In this document: positions 13,129 through 25,393 of the stretch, in pieces
How the letters are laid out: each line of letters begins with the position of its first letter
Numbering within the stretch: position 1 is the stretch's first letter
NCBI GenBank assembly: GCA_950295325.1
Contig: OX485808.1
Coordinates: 31,144,527 to 31,208,526, forward strand
Length of the DNA stretch: 64,000 bases
Source of the DNA: Polytrichum commune
Taxonomy: Eukaryota; Streptophyta; Polytrichopsida; Polytrichales; Polytrichaceae
Direction of reading: 5' to 3'
The notes under the pieces: model-generated
The model's database searches: none
Told to the model about the DNA's origin: nothing
What the model saw: only the letters and a program-made list of their open reading frames with translations
Position numbers and translations under genes: made by a program

Positions 13129-13906
13129 TGTGAGCCCAAAATGGTGCCCACATGTGGTGATTAACTCTTCGAAACCAATTTTAGTTTGACTTTGAGGTGT
13201 TATGATTATTCACAAAACATAAAAAGAGTGAAGTGTGGTGTGGATTTAAGTTTAGGCATTAGAATGTGTTGTGTAGTTATTTCAAGGTTTGATTTCAATA
13301 AGAGGATGCCTTGATTATGTGAGTAGGGGGTAAGGTGAAGCAAGGTGAGCTCCGCGGGTTAAATGCCCACTTTTGGATCCACCTTGGTAGTTTAGGAAGA
13401 AGGAAGCTTGGTGGATGGGGATTAGTCCCTACTTTGGAGGAGAGGGTTAAAGGATTGTGATTGGAGGTGCTAATCCTCTCACCCTATCCTCACCTCTCTC
13501 TCCCTCTCTCCCTCTTTGCTACTTAAGGTGTTTTTTCTCTCATTTGCCTCTCTCTCCATCAAGCGCTCTCAAGGGAGCAAGCTCTTAAAGAGCTTGGGCC
13601 ACGTGTGTAGGCTATTAGTTTTAGTTGAGTTAATTAGTTAAGCTCTCACTCTTAAGTCTTCGCAAGAGAGGTGAGCTCTTAGAGCTTTGGGCCACGTGTG
13701 TGGATTAGTTGATTATGTTAGGTAATTAGTTAGCCTATAAGTCGAAAAAGAAAAGAATTAGCAATTGTCCGATTAAACATCTTGAGGGGGCTACATCTAA
13801 GTGTTTAGCTAAAAGGCTCGCATGTGGACCTTTGAGCAATTAGGTGATTAGGTTAGTAGGTGATTAGAGCAAATTTAGTTTGGCTTCATTGCGGTAGACT
13901 AAGCTT

Positions 13907-14440
13907 GAGGCTACTGGACTGTGAATTCGACAAGCTAAAGCCTTAGCTGCTGGACTGTGAATTCGACAAGCTAAAGCCTTAACTGCTGGACTGGGAATTC
14001 GACAAGCTAAAGCCTTAGCTGCTGGACTGGGGTTCGGTGGGCTTAAGCCTTAGCTGCTGGACTGGGGTTCGGTGGGCTTAAGCCTTAGCTGCTGGACCGG
14101 GGTTGGTGAGCTTAAGCCTTAGCTGCTGGACTGGTGGTTCGACAAGCTAAAGCCTTAACGGCTGGACTGTGATTTCGACAAGCTAAAGCCTTAGCTGCTG
14201 GACTGGGGTTCAGTGGGCTTAAGCCTTAGCTGCTGGACCGGGGTTCGGTGAGCTTAAGCCTTAGCTGCTGGACTGGTGGTTCGACAAGCTAAAGCCTTAA
14301 CGGCTGGACCGTGATTTCGACAAGCTAAAGCCTTAGCTGCTGGACTGGGGTTCGGTGGGCTTAAGCCTTAGCTGCTGGACTGGTGGTTCGACAAGCTAAA
14401 GCCTTAACTGCTGGACTGGGGGTCCGGTAGGCTAAGCCTT
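13907..14440 (+). repeat. 35/36-bp minisatellite in LTR A, about 15 units
   Basis: The units carry GCTGCTGGACTGGGGTTCGG or GCTGCTGGACTGGTGGTTCG followed by GCTTAAGCCTTA or GCTAAAGCCTTA. Unit types alternate in blocks, for example a TGGTGGTTCGACAAG unit followed by an ACGGCTGGAC unit, which gives a higher-order pattern. It occupies the same LTR position as the 61-bp array in LTR B. Confidence 0.9.
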
Positions 14441-14737
14441 GAAGATGTCCGAGGAGTGAATGATGTGAAGGAATTAGGCTGGTTATTGGGGAAGCCTAAC
14501 CACATTGTATGAACCTAAAAAGCTAGTCAAGGATGGTTCTAAGTAACCATACCTTAGTATTTTTAGGAACTATTACATTAGGTGTTTAGACTTGGTAGTG
14601 CAAGTTAAGTAGTTAAGGCATTAGTTAAACTAGAATCATGTGTGGTTTGAAAGGCAATTGTAATTGTGATTAACCATTGAGGGAGTGTTTTTCAACACTT
14701 ACATCCTTTTTGGTAAAAACCGATCACTTATAAAAAA

Positions 14738-14911
14738 ATGGATAAAGGGGAATACTCTAGCAAGGGCAATGTGGAGGAAAGGGTGATCAAAGGCCAAAGG
14801 GGAATATCTTTGAGAACTTGTGTTGCCAAGGCCGCCGGTTGGACCCTACAAAAAGCCAACGCGACCCCGAGCCAAGAGGCTACTTCCAATAAACAAAGTG
14901 ATTCACAATGA
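14738..14911 (+). CDS. Small ORF (57 aa) inside LTR A, conserved in LTR B
   Basis: Function unknown. The ORF starts at ATG 14738 and stops at TGA 14909. Residues 21-52 align without gaps to the 54-aa ORF of LTR B, with 24 of 32 identical. The shared core is RG.SLR.CVAKA.GWTL.KAN.T.SQEA..NK. The first 20 residues are charged and poorly conserved, but both ORFs place the core at residue 21. It has no signal peptide or membrane segment. Being shorter than any gag protein and lying inside the LTR, it could be a small accessory protein, the start of a gag-like frame, or a leader peptide. Conservation between two diverged copies is seen directly. Translation and function are inferred. Confidence 0.55.
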   Translation: MDKGEYSSKGNVEERVIKGQRGISLRTCVAKAAGWTLQKANATPSQEATSNKQSDSQ

Positions 14912-15029
14912 CATGAATGCTTAAGGATGTGAAGAAATAGATTTTTACGCTATACACACTACATGTGATTCTCAAGACCATCACCCGGACTAGGACGCTT
15001 AAGGGTGGTGGGTTTGGCCTCACACCAAG

Positions 15030-16679
15030 TTATATGTTGAAACTCTATGGTAAAAATAATCTTGCCGGCCTTGGCGACTCTAAGGCAGTAGACACCCTTC
15101 TAGTTAAATACCCTTGCCTTCATCTATTGGTTCTAGAGTTAGTGGTAAGAGCATTGACCGTGTGGCAAATGACCTAAATTCCATATTGGTGAGTGTTGAG
15201 TGTATAGCTAGATATTTGTTGGCCAGAAAGAAACTTAGGAAAGATATGAAACTAATAACCCTGGAGGATCACCAATGGCAGTTGAGGTCTTCGGACCAAA
15301 ATTTTGTGGGTGTACACTTGAGCATAGAAAGTTGGGTGGTGTGTATTGAGTGCTTTCAAGCACTCGAACTTGAACAATGACACAAATTGCTTCTTAACTA
15401 AATGCATAAATACTAAACAAAGTATGTAATTGGTGTTGGTTGGTTGTGTTCAAACTTCAAATGCTACATATATGTATGCAATTGTGGTTTTGAACACAAA
15501 TTTTGAAAGCATTTGCATGTGTTTTCAAACAAAAGCATTTTATCACCATGTCCATGTGTGTGTTTCAAATGAGTAGAGTGCATACTAGGAAGCTAAATTG
15601 TGTGCATATTGTGTTGATGTGTGAATTATGATCTTGTATGTGTAAGTGTTAGATTTTACAAGACATCAACAAAAACTACAATTTACAACTACTATATGCC
15701 CATGTAAAAGCAGATTAAATACCAAGTTAACTTACCCATAGGGTTCTCAAAGATAATGAATGTTAGAAAATTAGAAAATAGTCATGTCCACATTATTTTA
15801 CCTTCTCCAATATATACCCCCCCTTAAAAACACCTTGTCTTTTCACGTGTTCCCACTAAATACAACGGAGTGACGACGTGGAATCAATGGATGAGAGATA
15901 CACTCACATCCAATAATGCCCTCTAGCCTTTCGTGACATAAACTATGATCTAAAAATGTAAGTTCACAAAATCTAAGGGCAAGCCCTTCGATTCTTGTGG
16001 TTGGTTGAAAATATATGATTCACATCGAGAACCCCACTACGATTGGGTAACCCATGGATCGCAGGGTGCATCGGAAATCAAGTGCTACATTGGTCAAAAA
16101 ATAACATTAAATAACAAAATATTTTCAAACCGATATAAATATTCTAGCCTACAATGTGGGACCTGCAATGTTATCTATTGTAGGTTAGTGAATAATGTGC
16201 ACGCGCATTGTTATCCCTAATTATTTTAATGTGGTTATTTGGTTAATGGCGTCGCTCTCAATATTTATCATAATCAATGTAATAGAGTCGTGAATAGAGT
16301 TATGCGTGCTATAAGCAAATGTGGGTCTAGATGACACAACCCCAAATGATCAAAATGACATTGTCATCTGGACATGCTCACAATATTTTGACACCATGTC
16401 ATTGCAATCACTTTGGGTTGTGTTATATATGGACCTTTTATTTGTTTGCAATGACATAACCCCAAACAAACAATTTGAGAATTTCTATTATAATAAAAAT
16501 ATTTTATAATGGACCTTAACCCTCAACCATTGGGCGTCACCTTAGCCCCAACATGCCCTTGTAGAGAAGAAAATCAAGAGAATATTATTTAGAAACTCCA
16601 TTTGAGTAGTTTCTTGAGAATTTAACATGTCTTGATGTGAGCCCGAATTTGTGCTCACATGGTCCCTTAATCACAAAAG
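15030..16679. other. AT-rich DNA, no recognised gene
   Basis: Plus-strand ORFs of 70 and 88 aa (14965-15177 and 15114-15380) overlap in different frames. The first runs out of LTR A. Neither resembles a known protein. The rest is AT-rich with TGTGTG-type runs near 15540-15620. Confidence 0.45.
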
Positions 16680-18697
16680 AATTACTAACACCTCAATTTT
16701 ATGCCTTCTTGAGTTGTCAAAATGATAAGAAAGGTGAGGAGCTAAAAATCTTGATTGAATTAAGTTAAGGGGTGAATGAGAGCTTGAAAGGGCAATAAAC
16801 CTTGGAGAGTTAATGGTGGGTAAAGTTAAGTAGCTAAGGGTGAGTCTAGGAGGAGGAAAAGTCAACTAAGGGAGTGGGAGAGTGGAGTTGAAAAGGGAAA
16901 AGGCCAAGGGAAGAGGCCTCTACCCGTTTTTCTTCCCGGGCGGCCCGAAAGATGCCGGGCAACCCGGGAAAAAAAAGGAAGGTTTGGAGGGGTCTCGGGA
17001 GGTAGGAGGCGGAGAGCTCATTATGCATGGTAGAGGGGGAGAGAGAGGGAGGAGGAGGCGAAGCCCTGCTTCCCTGAGAATGAATGGGGAAGATGAGAGG
17101 TAGAGGAGAAGCGGTAGAAGGGGAGAGAGGAGGAGGCAGGAGGCAGAGCGCCGCCTCAGTCTCGATGCGTTGGGGCACAATCACGTCCGCGTCAAGTAGA
17201 ATGCGGATCTAGTGACGGAAGGTGGAACGGAAGTGCACTGTCGGGCGAAAGGGGCGTGGCAGTAGATGGCGAGGAGGAGTGAGGGAGAGAAAAGAAGCCA
17301 ACGGAGGGCGAGCATGGCACCATGGCAAAGTTCTTTTCCCTGTGCACGGATAGATGGCTCTGGTGCCACCGAATCTCTTCCCGCACACTGTGGATCCAAA
17401 GTCCAGACCCCATCACTTCACATTCCCCATGGCGGGTGCATCCTTCCGCAACGCCGACCAAAGCTGAGCAATCTCTTCGCATGTACATCTTGCGAGTGCA
17501 TTGGGGAGTCGAATTCCCACGAGTCCTACGCCCATGAGGGCGTTGGAGGATATTGACGTAACCCAACCAGGTAGACTGGATCCCCTCCATGCATCTGGCT
17601 ACTAAAGGCGGAATGAATGCAACCTACAGCGGGAAATCTCAAGGTGGGATGAGGACGACGCCGAGGAGGAGTTCATCTGGTAGGCGCCAAAGGACGGGGT
17701 AGGTTTAGGCGAGCCTGCATTCGCAGCTGAGCTTGACACCCTCCAGTCACTCAAATATCCCCGTGCTCACCCGATTATCACTTCTAGACGATTGAGAATG
17801 CGGTGCTATACTTGTAGTAGACGAGAATTCTTAATGCGGAACCGTAAGGAGACCAGCGTGAGGCGGGTTGGTGCACACTTGAGGAAGTTACGGTGACAGG
17901 TTCGGAGAGGGCTGTTGAATTGTTTGTGGCCAGATTGACGCTCGTAGGGTGGCACGACGGTAGGTTACTAGTCATCGCGGGTTGGGAGGTGATAGAGCTC
18001 AGACGGAGTATGCATCGGTGCGGAATCCGGAAGGTTATGATGGAATTTTAGGGGAATGGGGGGAGTAATAGGCGTTCCTTGTTGTTGAATGATTTAGAAC
18101 TAGCCTGTGGCCGTGGACTACTACAGCATTACGTGATTTAGAAGAGTTTGAGGCCGACAGGAGGCTGATTGGTGGGGATTAGATGGAGTTGCTGTGAAAG
18201 AAGAGGGGAGGACGGTAGCTCAAGCGGAGAACTGAGGTGCATGAGGGAGGGATTACGTATGAGATGGGGGTGATGTCAGGTTAGGAAGGGGACGGAGAGC
18301 AAGCGTGTCTAGAGGCTTCGGGGAGGAATTGATCGACACGCAACTGCTCACCCTGCTGGGGCGAGGATGTTGTGGCTGAGGTGAGCGCGGAAGCTAGGGC
18401 GACGTTGGACCGAGGGGGAAATAATTGTAAACGAACCATTCACAGGAGACCTCAGCTAAGGAAATCAGCGAGCTTCCTACAGGCGCGGAGGTGAGAGGGA
18501 GACGATTCTTCGGTTGAGGAGGAGCGCCTGGGGCAGTGACTCGGAGTGTGGGTGGCTGATGTCGCGAAGGGGGAGGTTGCAGTAAGCCCATCTCCACAGG
18601 CAACCGACTCGGGCGATGGAGGGGCAGGTGCAGTGACATTCCCATGGACGGCTCTCGCATGTTGCGGCCCTTCTTCCTCGGTAAGAGGTAGTGGTTG
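16680..18697. other. GC-richer, purine-skewed block without a recognised gene
   Basis: Bases 16,850-17,160 are strongly purine-rich on the plus strand (GGAGAGAGGGAGGAGG-type). Several overlapping ORFs of 60-132 aa occur on both strands, the longest on the minus strand at 17192-17590. None has recognisable domains and the open frames are explained by composition. It could be the leader of an old LTR element. Confidence 0.4.
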
Positions 18698-19009
18698 AAC
18701 TAACTGTCGGGTGCTAAGTCAGGGATCTTTGTGCACCCACATCCATAGGGTAGATAGAAATTAAATTAGGATTTTGATCAATAGAACAACTCATAAGGAT
18801 AAAAATTTAGTACAAAGCAAGTTCTGACAAAGACAATCAATTTTGAACCACCTCAACTATGCCTTGAGGAACGGTAAACCCCAATTTTGATTAGTAAAGT
18901 ATATTGGTAATTGACATTTATACGGAATTGGAATATGTAACCTTCATAAAGAGGAAAGTAGAAATTTAGAATTGTGAACATACAACTAACTGTCGGGTGC
19001 TAAGTCAGG
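18698..19009 (+). repeat. Two identical 26-bp direct repeats 286 bp apart
   Basis: The repeat core is CTGTCGGGTGCTAAGTCAGG, with AACTAA before it, at 18698-18723 and 18984-19009. A partial third copy (CTGTCGGATGCT) follows at once. The enclosed segment is AT-rich and ORF-free. Confidence 0.85.
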
Positions 19010-20043
19010 TCTTTTCTGTCGGATGCTTGCTTTTCTTTCTTAAGATTGAGTGTCAACAACAATTGAGCTTATTTTTGTATCTCACCTCCTTCAAGACATT
19101 CTTCTCAATACATATGCGATATCTTACACCCAAGAAGTGATAGCTCTTTTATTTCAAACCTTTGTGAGTTGTTGGATGTTGTGAAATTTGAATGAGTTGA
19201 TATTGAAAAAGGAACTCTTTTAAGCAAACACTCAAAAGGGTAGTGTGAGGATGTGAGTTAAATGCTCAAGGGGAGAATTGGAACTTTGAGAGATAAAGTA
19301 TTATTGAATTGACCTTAACTCTCATCAATGACTTGATGTAATTATGATCAAGTGATTTCTTCTTCTCATCAAGTACATTTGGATTTAACTCCTCAATCGG
19401 AAGTATTTGAATCAATTATCATAAAACAAGAGAATTATGATTGTATAACGGAAGAGTGTTTTGTTATGAGATATGTATTAATGATCAAGCATGAGAAACA
19501 TTGATGTTATGATTAAGTTAATATAGTTAAACTTGTCATACGAACTCTTAATGTAATCATGTTTTCATCTCAAGTAATAACACTTGAGTTTAAAGACTTA
19601 AAAAATATGCATTCTACAATAACTTTCATAACTAATTGGAGAAATGATCTATGCAAGATAAAATATTTTATACACACACACATATTGATTGAGATTAAGG
19701 TTATCATATCACGGAAAGTAAACTATGAGTCGTGACTTTCTTTGGAAAACTCAATTCAAACTATCGGATAAATCTTTTAAAGTCATCAACAACTAATGAT
19801 TATGATTTATAAAATTGAATTTTGAACAATATGGATGGAAATTTAGGATATTGATATGCCTCTAGAACTCGTCTTATCTTAGTTGTTCTTGAGATCAATG
19901 AGCCTTACATTTCGAGTGAAGATAATTGAGGTTGAGATTGTTTTAACTCCAAGAAATCATATTCAAATCGTAAGGAGAACGAGATATTAATAAATTATAA
20001 AATGAGCATAAAATGAGCATAGTAATGAAGCACAACATTCTCA
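19010..20043. other. AT-rich DNA, no gene seen; CACTA target site at the end
   Basis: No ORF of note. The last three bases, TCA (20041-20043), are the left copy of the CACTA target duplication. Confidence 0.5.
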
Positions 20044-20260
20044 CACTATAAGAAACCCGCGTTTTTGGGGTCGTTTTGGGGAAACGAGTGATGTCTTCCG
20101 AGATGTCACTATGTTCGGCAATAAACGCCCACAGAATTGCAGATTTTATTGGACGTTGCGTGAAACATGACAGATCATGGGCCAGGACATGGCGATGTCA
20201 GGAAGGATAGCCATGTTCTTGTGGATGTCATTTAAAACATGTTGACGTCCTGCGTTGGGC
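20044..20260. repeat. Left subterminal repeat zone of the CACTA element
   Basis: Short motifs GATGTC, GACGTC and GACATG recur, for example near 20090, 20103, 20192, 20224 and 20243. Such zones bind the TnpA protein in En/Spm. Here they resemble the set at the right end (31640-32219). Confidence 0.65.
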
Positions 20261-21137
20261 CGTTTGTAAGGCCGCTAACGCCACGTCATCCCCACAGGTC
20301 TATCCACGGCATGTATAAAGTTGCGGCGGGCAGACTTAAAGTGCTGCCCGGGAAAAAAAGGTTGGAGAATGTTCAACTATGTGTGGTTGGCTATAAAAGA
20401 CAAACTTGTTCCCAAAAATTTGAGGGAATGCCACATAAATTTCTCACGGTGCATCAATATGGTTCTTGGCATGCATGTTATTCTCCCGAATTCCGTTCAA
20501 ATATTTGTAGCGGATGAGCCAAAAAACACGGGGGTGGTTGAGTCATTCTCTAATTGCCATAAGGTAGACATGCGGGACCACAATTGCATACCGTAGGTTC
20601 ATATATAGCTGGTTCAACACATGTTAGCCGAATAATTAATTAAAGTGGAAAAATGCCCTTTGGATTAAAATAGAAAAATTATGAAATTTCAAGTTTTGCT
20701 ACAAAAGGAATGTTTTCTCATTCACTTGTTTATAATTTAGTTTGTCATATGTTGATTTTGATTTCAAAGGATTTCAAAGGTTATATATTTGTACATTTAG
20801 ACACGAGGAAATCAAGGGAAGACTTTTGCAAGCAAAATATGGCACTTCATTGCTCTCACAATTCCAAAAATACATGCGCCAAACGTGGGAGTGCCCACGT
20901 TGGATCTCGTGGCCACATTCCACATATAGACAAGCAACTGCTACTGGAAAATCTTAGTGCCTAGAAAATTATGACCATCCGTCTATTTGAACACAAAGGA
21001 CGTCTCCGCGGACACCCGAGTAGACATCAGCCTTGACAGTCGGTTCCTCTCCAGCAAGGCGTCCCTTGTGACGCAACCTTATACATTGCATGCCATGTGT
21101 GATGTGACGTTGCTGTAGGTGCTTTGGGTTGTAACCA

Positions 21138-24100
21138 CTAATACTGTGTTCCTTCGTTTTCTTCTTCCCCACGAACATCCAACGAGGCTGGGATGTGCAT
21201 GCCGCCGTCCGTTGCGGGCTCTCTAGTGGGCTCTACATCTTGCATTTGTGGTTGTAAACCCACAAAGTCAGCATCGTGGCCGACATCGATTATGCGCGGT
21301 AAGGTCTGGTTGGTTTGTAGTTGCCCACGTCTACCCCTCACGTCCGTGCGACATACAACCTTCCATCCTGGCCTCGTCGGGTCATTGGAGAAAAAAACTT
21401 GTTGACAATGCAATGGAAATGCAAAAGAGTTTGAGTGCACTTTGCCATCCATGCGGTTGAAGTTCGCAACGGTGAAACCATATTGATCCCGTGTGATGTT
21501 AGGGTGTCGAGGATCTGCACTTGGGCGAACCCAATCGCACACTAGCACAGTGGTGCAATGATTTCGGTAGTCTAGCTCCAAGATCTCTTCGATGTAGCCC
21601 ACATACTCCTCGGTTGTCTCTATGGGTCGCCCATTTCTCAAGCCCCATGGTATTTGTCGTGTAAATGAGGCCACCACACATGAATCGCGCGTGACGAGGC
21701 CACCCTCAGCACCTCGTACTCGGAAGTGCATGCCAAACGCATACATTTTCCGGTGTGAGATTGCATATCGCTCGGGAGGTTGCGCGTATTGCGCAACATC
21801 GACGTCTACAACTTCGCCGGAGGAACGCTGACGTGACAGACGCGACGTCAACCATGTTGCAAAGGGAGGAAGATCGTGTAGTTCCAACGGATACCGCACT
21901 GCCAAAGTTGGATGCCGGCGGCGACACATTTTCCGAAAGGCCTCCCTCTCTTTCCAACGCGAAACTCTAGCTGCCATAAACTCCCTGCACAAGGTTGTGT
22001 GCCATTAAATTGTGGTTAGAAATGGCCCTTGCATGTATATAAAGGTGATGCAAAAGTGTGATGGCCATCATCTGCAATATCACATGTGACGCGTATATCT
22101 CAGAAAGAATGTCATTTGGGACATCATGTCCAACACATCCTCATGCACTGCTGCATGTCACAGTTGACATGGCACAGGTATTTTGCATTGGGTGACAGTA
22201 TATATCATCGAGGCTTGAAGTAAAGTAAGTATGGGTTCCACTAACTCTCTGCAACGCTCCAATGACGACGCATTGTCCAAAACAAAAGCGTGCGCATAGT
22301 TGCGGAATTCGTCGGACATCTTTCGCTTTTGTTGTGAGTTGCAACGGAGAATCTCATCGTTCATGGTTGCATCCTCTTCAGCGTCCCATACACGATGTAT
22401 AGTTCCTCTGTACTGATGCATGTACTCCGTGCAAAAACCAAGCGTGTCGTCCATTTGATAACCTTCCGCTATGCTACCCTCCGGATGTGCAAATGTTCGA
22501 ACGTAATCTTTCAACGTTTTTATGTACCGTTCTATGGAATACATCCATCGACAATGCACTGGACCGCACGTGTACAACTGCTCCACCAAATGGACGGGAA
22601 GATGCGTCATGACATTCATAAATGTGGGAGGGAACTCCTTCTCCATGACGCACGTCGCCATCACCACATCCAACATTGTGCCCTCCTTGTCGCCTCTCTT
22701 CACCTCCTTGGCGCATAGTCTTTGAAACACTCTACTCAGTTTGATAATAGCTACGCGCACGCTTTCATCCAATAGGTTGCGTATAGCCACTGGAAGAATC
22801 TGGAAGACATGTATTTAGAAAGTCAGAGAACGATTGTGTCGCGCCCCCCTGGACATCAGACAGAACATCTAGGAGCATCATGAAGAACATGGAGTGCGAG
22901 AACAGTTTGAGGATAACGTCCCCCAGGATGTTGACGCGTCAACCATGTTTGGAATGAGGTCTCAGTAGACATCATGCGGTGTGTGCCTATACTCCTATGA
23001 CACATTGATACATTGTATTACAACATTGACATCCCCGAGGGTGTCCTTCTTGACTTGCCTGTTGCATGAGAACATGGTAGTCGTGCGTTTTCATGTACTG
23101 TAATTTCCCATCCGCTAGGCGCTTGTGAATGCTACCCACGTAGTTTGTGGGGGTGCGAATATTGGAGACGATTCCAACAAACTCCGCGCGTTCATGTGGC
23201 CTAAAAACATAGGGAGCGTGCGGCATATAGTACCCATCCTGTGGCCGCCGTGGGGGTTGCAACCATATCTCTTCGCATATTCCCAGGTCCTCCGCGTCGA
23301 CCCTGCTTCCAGGACTATCATTCATTCCAAACAATGTCTTCAACAAGTTCTCGCACAAATTCTTCTCACAATGCATAACATCGAGGATGTGACGCTCTAG
23401 CAGGTGCTGCACAAGACACATGGGCAATTTCAGACACATTGCCAGCACTTTCATGGACACATGCATGCCTCGTCTATCCGTATGAGCAAAGCTGGTAATT
23501 ATCATGGCCTGAAGCGTTAGGTCAGATGTCTTGGTGGACATCATTACAAACTACGTGACTGAGACGGACGTCGCGATGTCCACTTCAACATTTGTGGACA
23601 GGATGTGCAAACATTAATTGTTATACGGGAATCACCTGCCAGTATTCCAGCTCGAACAACGCACTAAGTCTTTTGACGCCTGTGACATGCACAGGATCAT
23701 TGGGTCCGTTCTCTCTCCCGCCCATCTGTAGGTATGAATCGTGCCAAGCTGCGTATCGAATGATATCATCCCCCGACATCGGTTTTGGCCTAGGACGTTC
23801 CTCTTCCTCCCCATTGAATCTCCTATTCCGGCGATACGGGTGGTGACGGGATAAATAACGACGAATGCCGCCATAAACAATTTTGGTGCCCCTAATGCTC
23901 CGATTTGGAAGCATGTCTCCGGTTTTTGCCATCCTCGCATCGGTGTTTGGTCCACAACAAGGGCACCCCTTGTAGCCCTTACAAATAAGACCAGAAATGA
24001 GGCCGAAAACGGGAAAATCGGAAATGGTCCACATAAGTATGGCACGCAAAGTGAAAGTGCAACTCCCTTGTGGTTGGGAGAAATCTAAAGCCTCAACACC

Positions 24101-25393
24101 ATACCAAAGCTCTTGTAGCTCCTTCAAAAGCGGTCGTATAAACACATCAATGTTTGAAGAGGACGGCGACTTCTTCCCGGAAATCAATATACACAACGAG
24201 ATAAAAAACTTTTTGGTCACCAACCATGGCTCGAAATTGTAAATCAAAATCAATACCGGCCACGTCGACCAGTTGGTGTTGTTTAGTTTAAAAGGATTCA
24301 CTCCGTCCAAAGCGAGAGCCAGTCTCATGTTCCTATCGTCACGCCCAAAGTTGCCAAACGCGACGTCATTGTTGATGTGCTTCCATGCAGGGCTGTCAAC
24401 CACAGAACGCATGATGTCATCACTGCTGACGTGTTTGGTGTGACCTGTCAATAGACGCGCTATCTCAGACAAGCGCCACATCCGTTTCAACCTAGGAATT
24501 AGGGGAAAGTGACGGATTACTCTTGCGGGAATGTTGTTGCTGCCATCCAGCCATCGTCGCGCCGTGCACTTGGGACATAAATCATGATTTGCATATTCTT
24601 CGTCATATAGAATACAACCATTGGGGCATGCATGGATATTGTTGTAGGTCAATCCAAGTCGACGGATGCTCTTCCGAGCCGCATAATGAGTTTTGGGCAA
24701 CTTGTTGGGCATTGGTAACAAGTCTCCAGACAAAAATCGGAACAACTCATCGGTAAATGTATTGCTCACACGGAACACCGAGCACATGTTCATTATGATG
24801 ATCGTGACGGACACAACACTCATTTTTGAACCCAGGTACACTGGAGTCGTGGCTTCCGTATACAAACCATCCAATTCATCTTCGATGTCGCCGTCTTCCT
24901 CGTTCTCCATATGCAAACGTCCTTCAGCTACGGCCTCTTCGTGGAGTGCATCCCCTCTGCCCAGTGCCTCCAGCACCTGACGTTCAACTTCATGGAATTC
25001 ATCCAGGAGGGGTGGGGGAAGTGCCCCGTTGTCGGCGTCCACGGGTTTAGGTAATGTGTTCGAGGGGATGTCTTCTACAACGTCGTTGTCACAACAGACG
25101 TCCTCCACCCACATTCCAGACGGTGGGTATCCATCGACGGGGTCACCGCCTAGTAAAGACTTGGTTAGAAATGGATCACGGCCAACTGCCGCGTGGTGTT
25201 GCCGTATAACTTGTATGGTTTTTCTGCGTCCACCCTTGCAGTCTTTGCAAGGACATCTAAATGTGTGCACATTGTTCTCTGTCGCCACGCGGAGCTCCGT
25301 GTGAAGTATCAAATCCCCTATTGGCACGTGACGAAGTGTGCGTCCATCGTCCGTCAAACGAATGGTTGCACCACGACGCACAGCCGAACCCAT
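21138..25393 (-). CDS. TNP2-type CACTA transposase, four exons
   Basis: This is the transposase expected to cut and join the CACTA termini in the nucleus. Proposed exons are 25393-23636, 23406-23059, 22799 to about 22160, and about 21975-21138. Exon 1 holds an N-terminal transposase-associated region with CPCKDC, then the CPNGC/CPKC zinc-knuckle-like segment and the DGVNPF and CKGYKGCPCCG regions typical of TNP2. Exon 2 continues with HILDVMHCEKN. Exon 3 is the DUF4218-like part with LPVHLVEQL and MYSIERYIKTLK. Exon 4 is the DUF4216-like C-terminal part with an acidic tail. The first exon join, LEYWQ to HLLERHILDVMH, is in frame. Intron 2 has a GC donor (CAG|GCAAGT). The exon 3 donor is uncertain. 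I see no internal stop in the chosen exons, so the protein may be functional. Confidence 0.85.

Larger units (their letters stand above)
13129..15024 (+). mobile_element. Solo LTR A of a retrotransposon, 1,896 bp
   Basis: It begins TGTGAGCCC and ends GGCCTCACA, so the tips TGTGAG/CTCACA are inverted as in LTRs. A perfect 5-bp target duplication CCAAG flanks it (13124-13128, 15025-15029). It is homologous, in opposite orientation, to the element at 46345-48480. Inside, in order, are a T/C-rich tract with CTCTCTCTCC repeats, a minisatellite and a 57-codon ORF close to the 3' end. No internal domain, primer binding site or second LTR follows, so it is read as a solo LTR. A short TRIM/LARD-type element is an alternative. 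Confidence 0.85.

Noticed and set aside
13129-14702. Solo LTR A ending at CAACACTTACA near 14,702
   Set aside because: No TSD there; the boundary at 15024 gives an exact CCAAG duplication and matching inverted tips.
16846-17590. ORFs of 112 and 132 aa on the minus strand
   Set aside because: Composition-driven (purine/pyrimidine skew), overlapping frames, no recognisable domain.
21193-24980. Many 60-110 aa plus-strand ORFs over the TNP2 exons
   Set aside because: Antisense shadows of the transposase exons.
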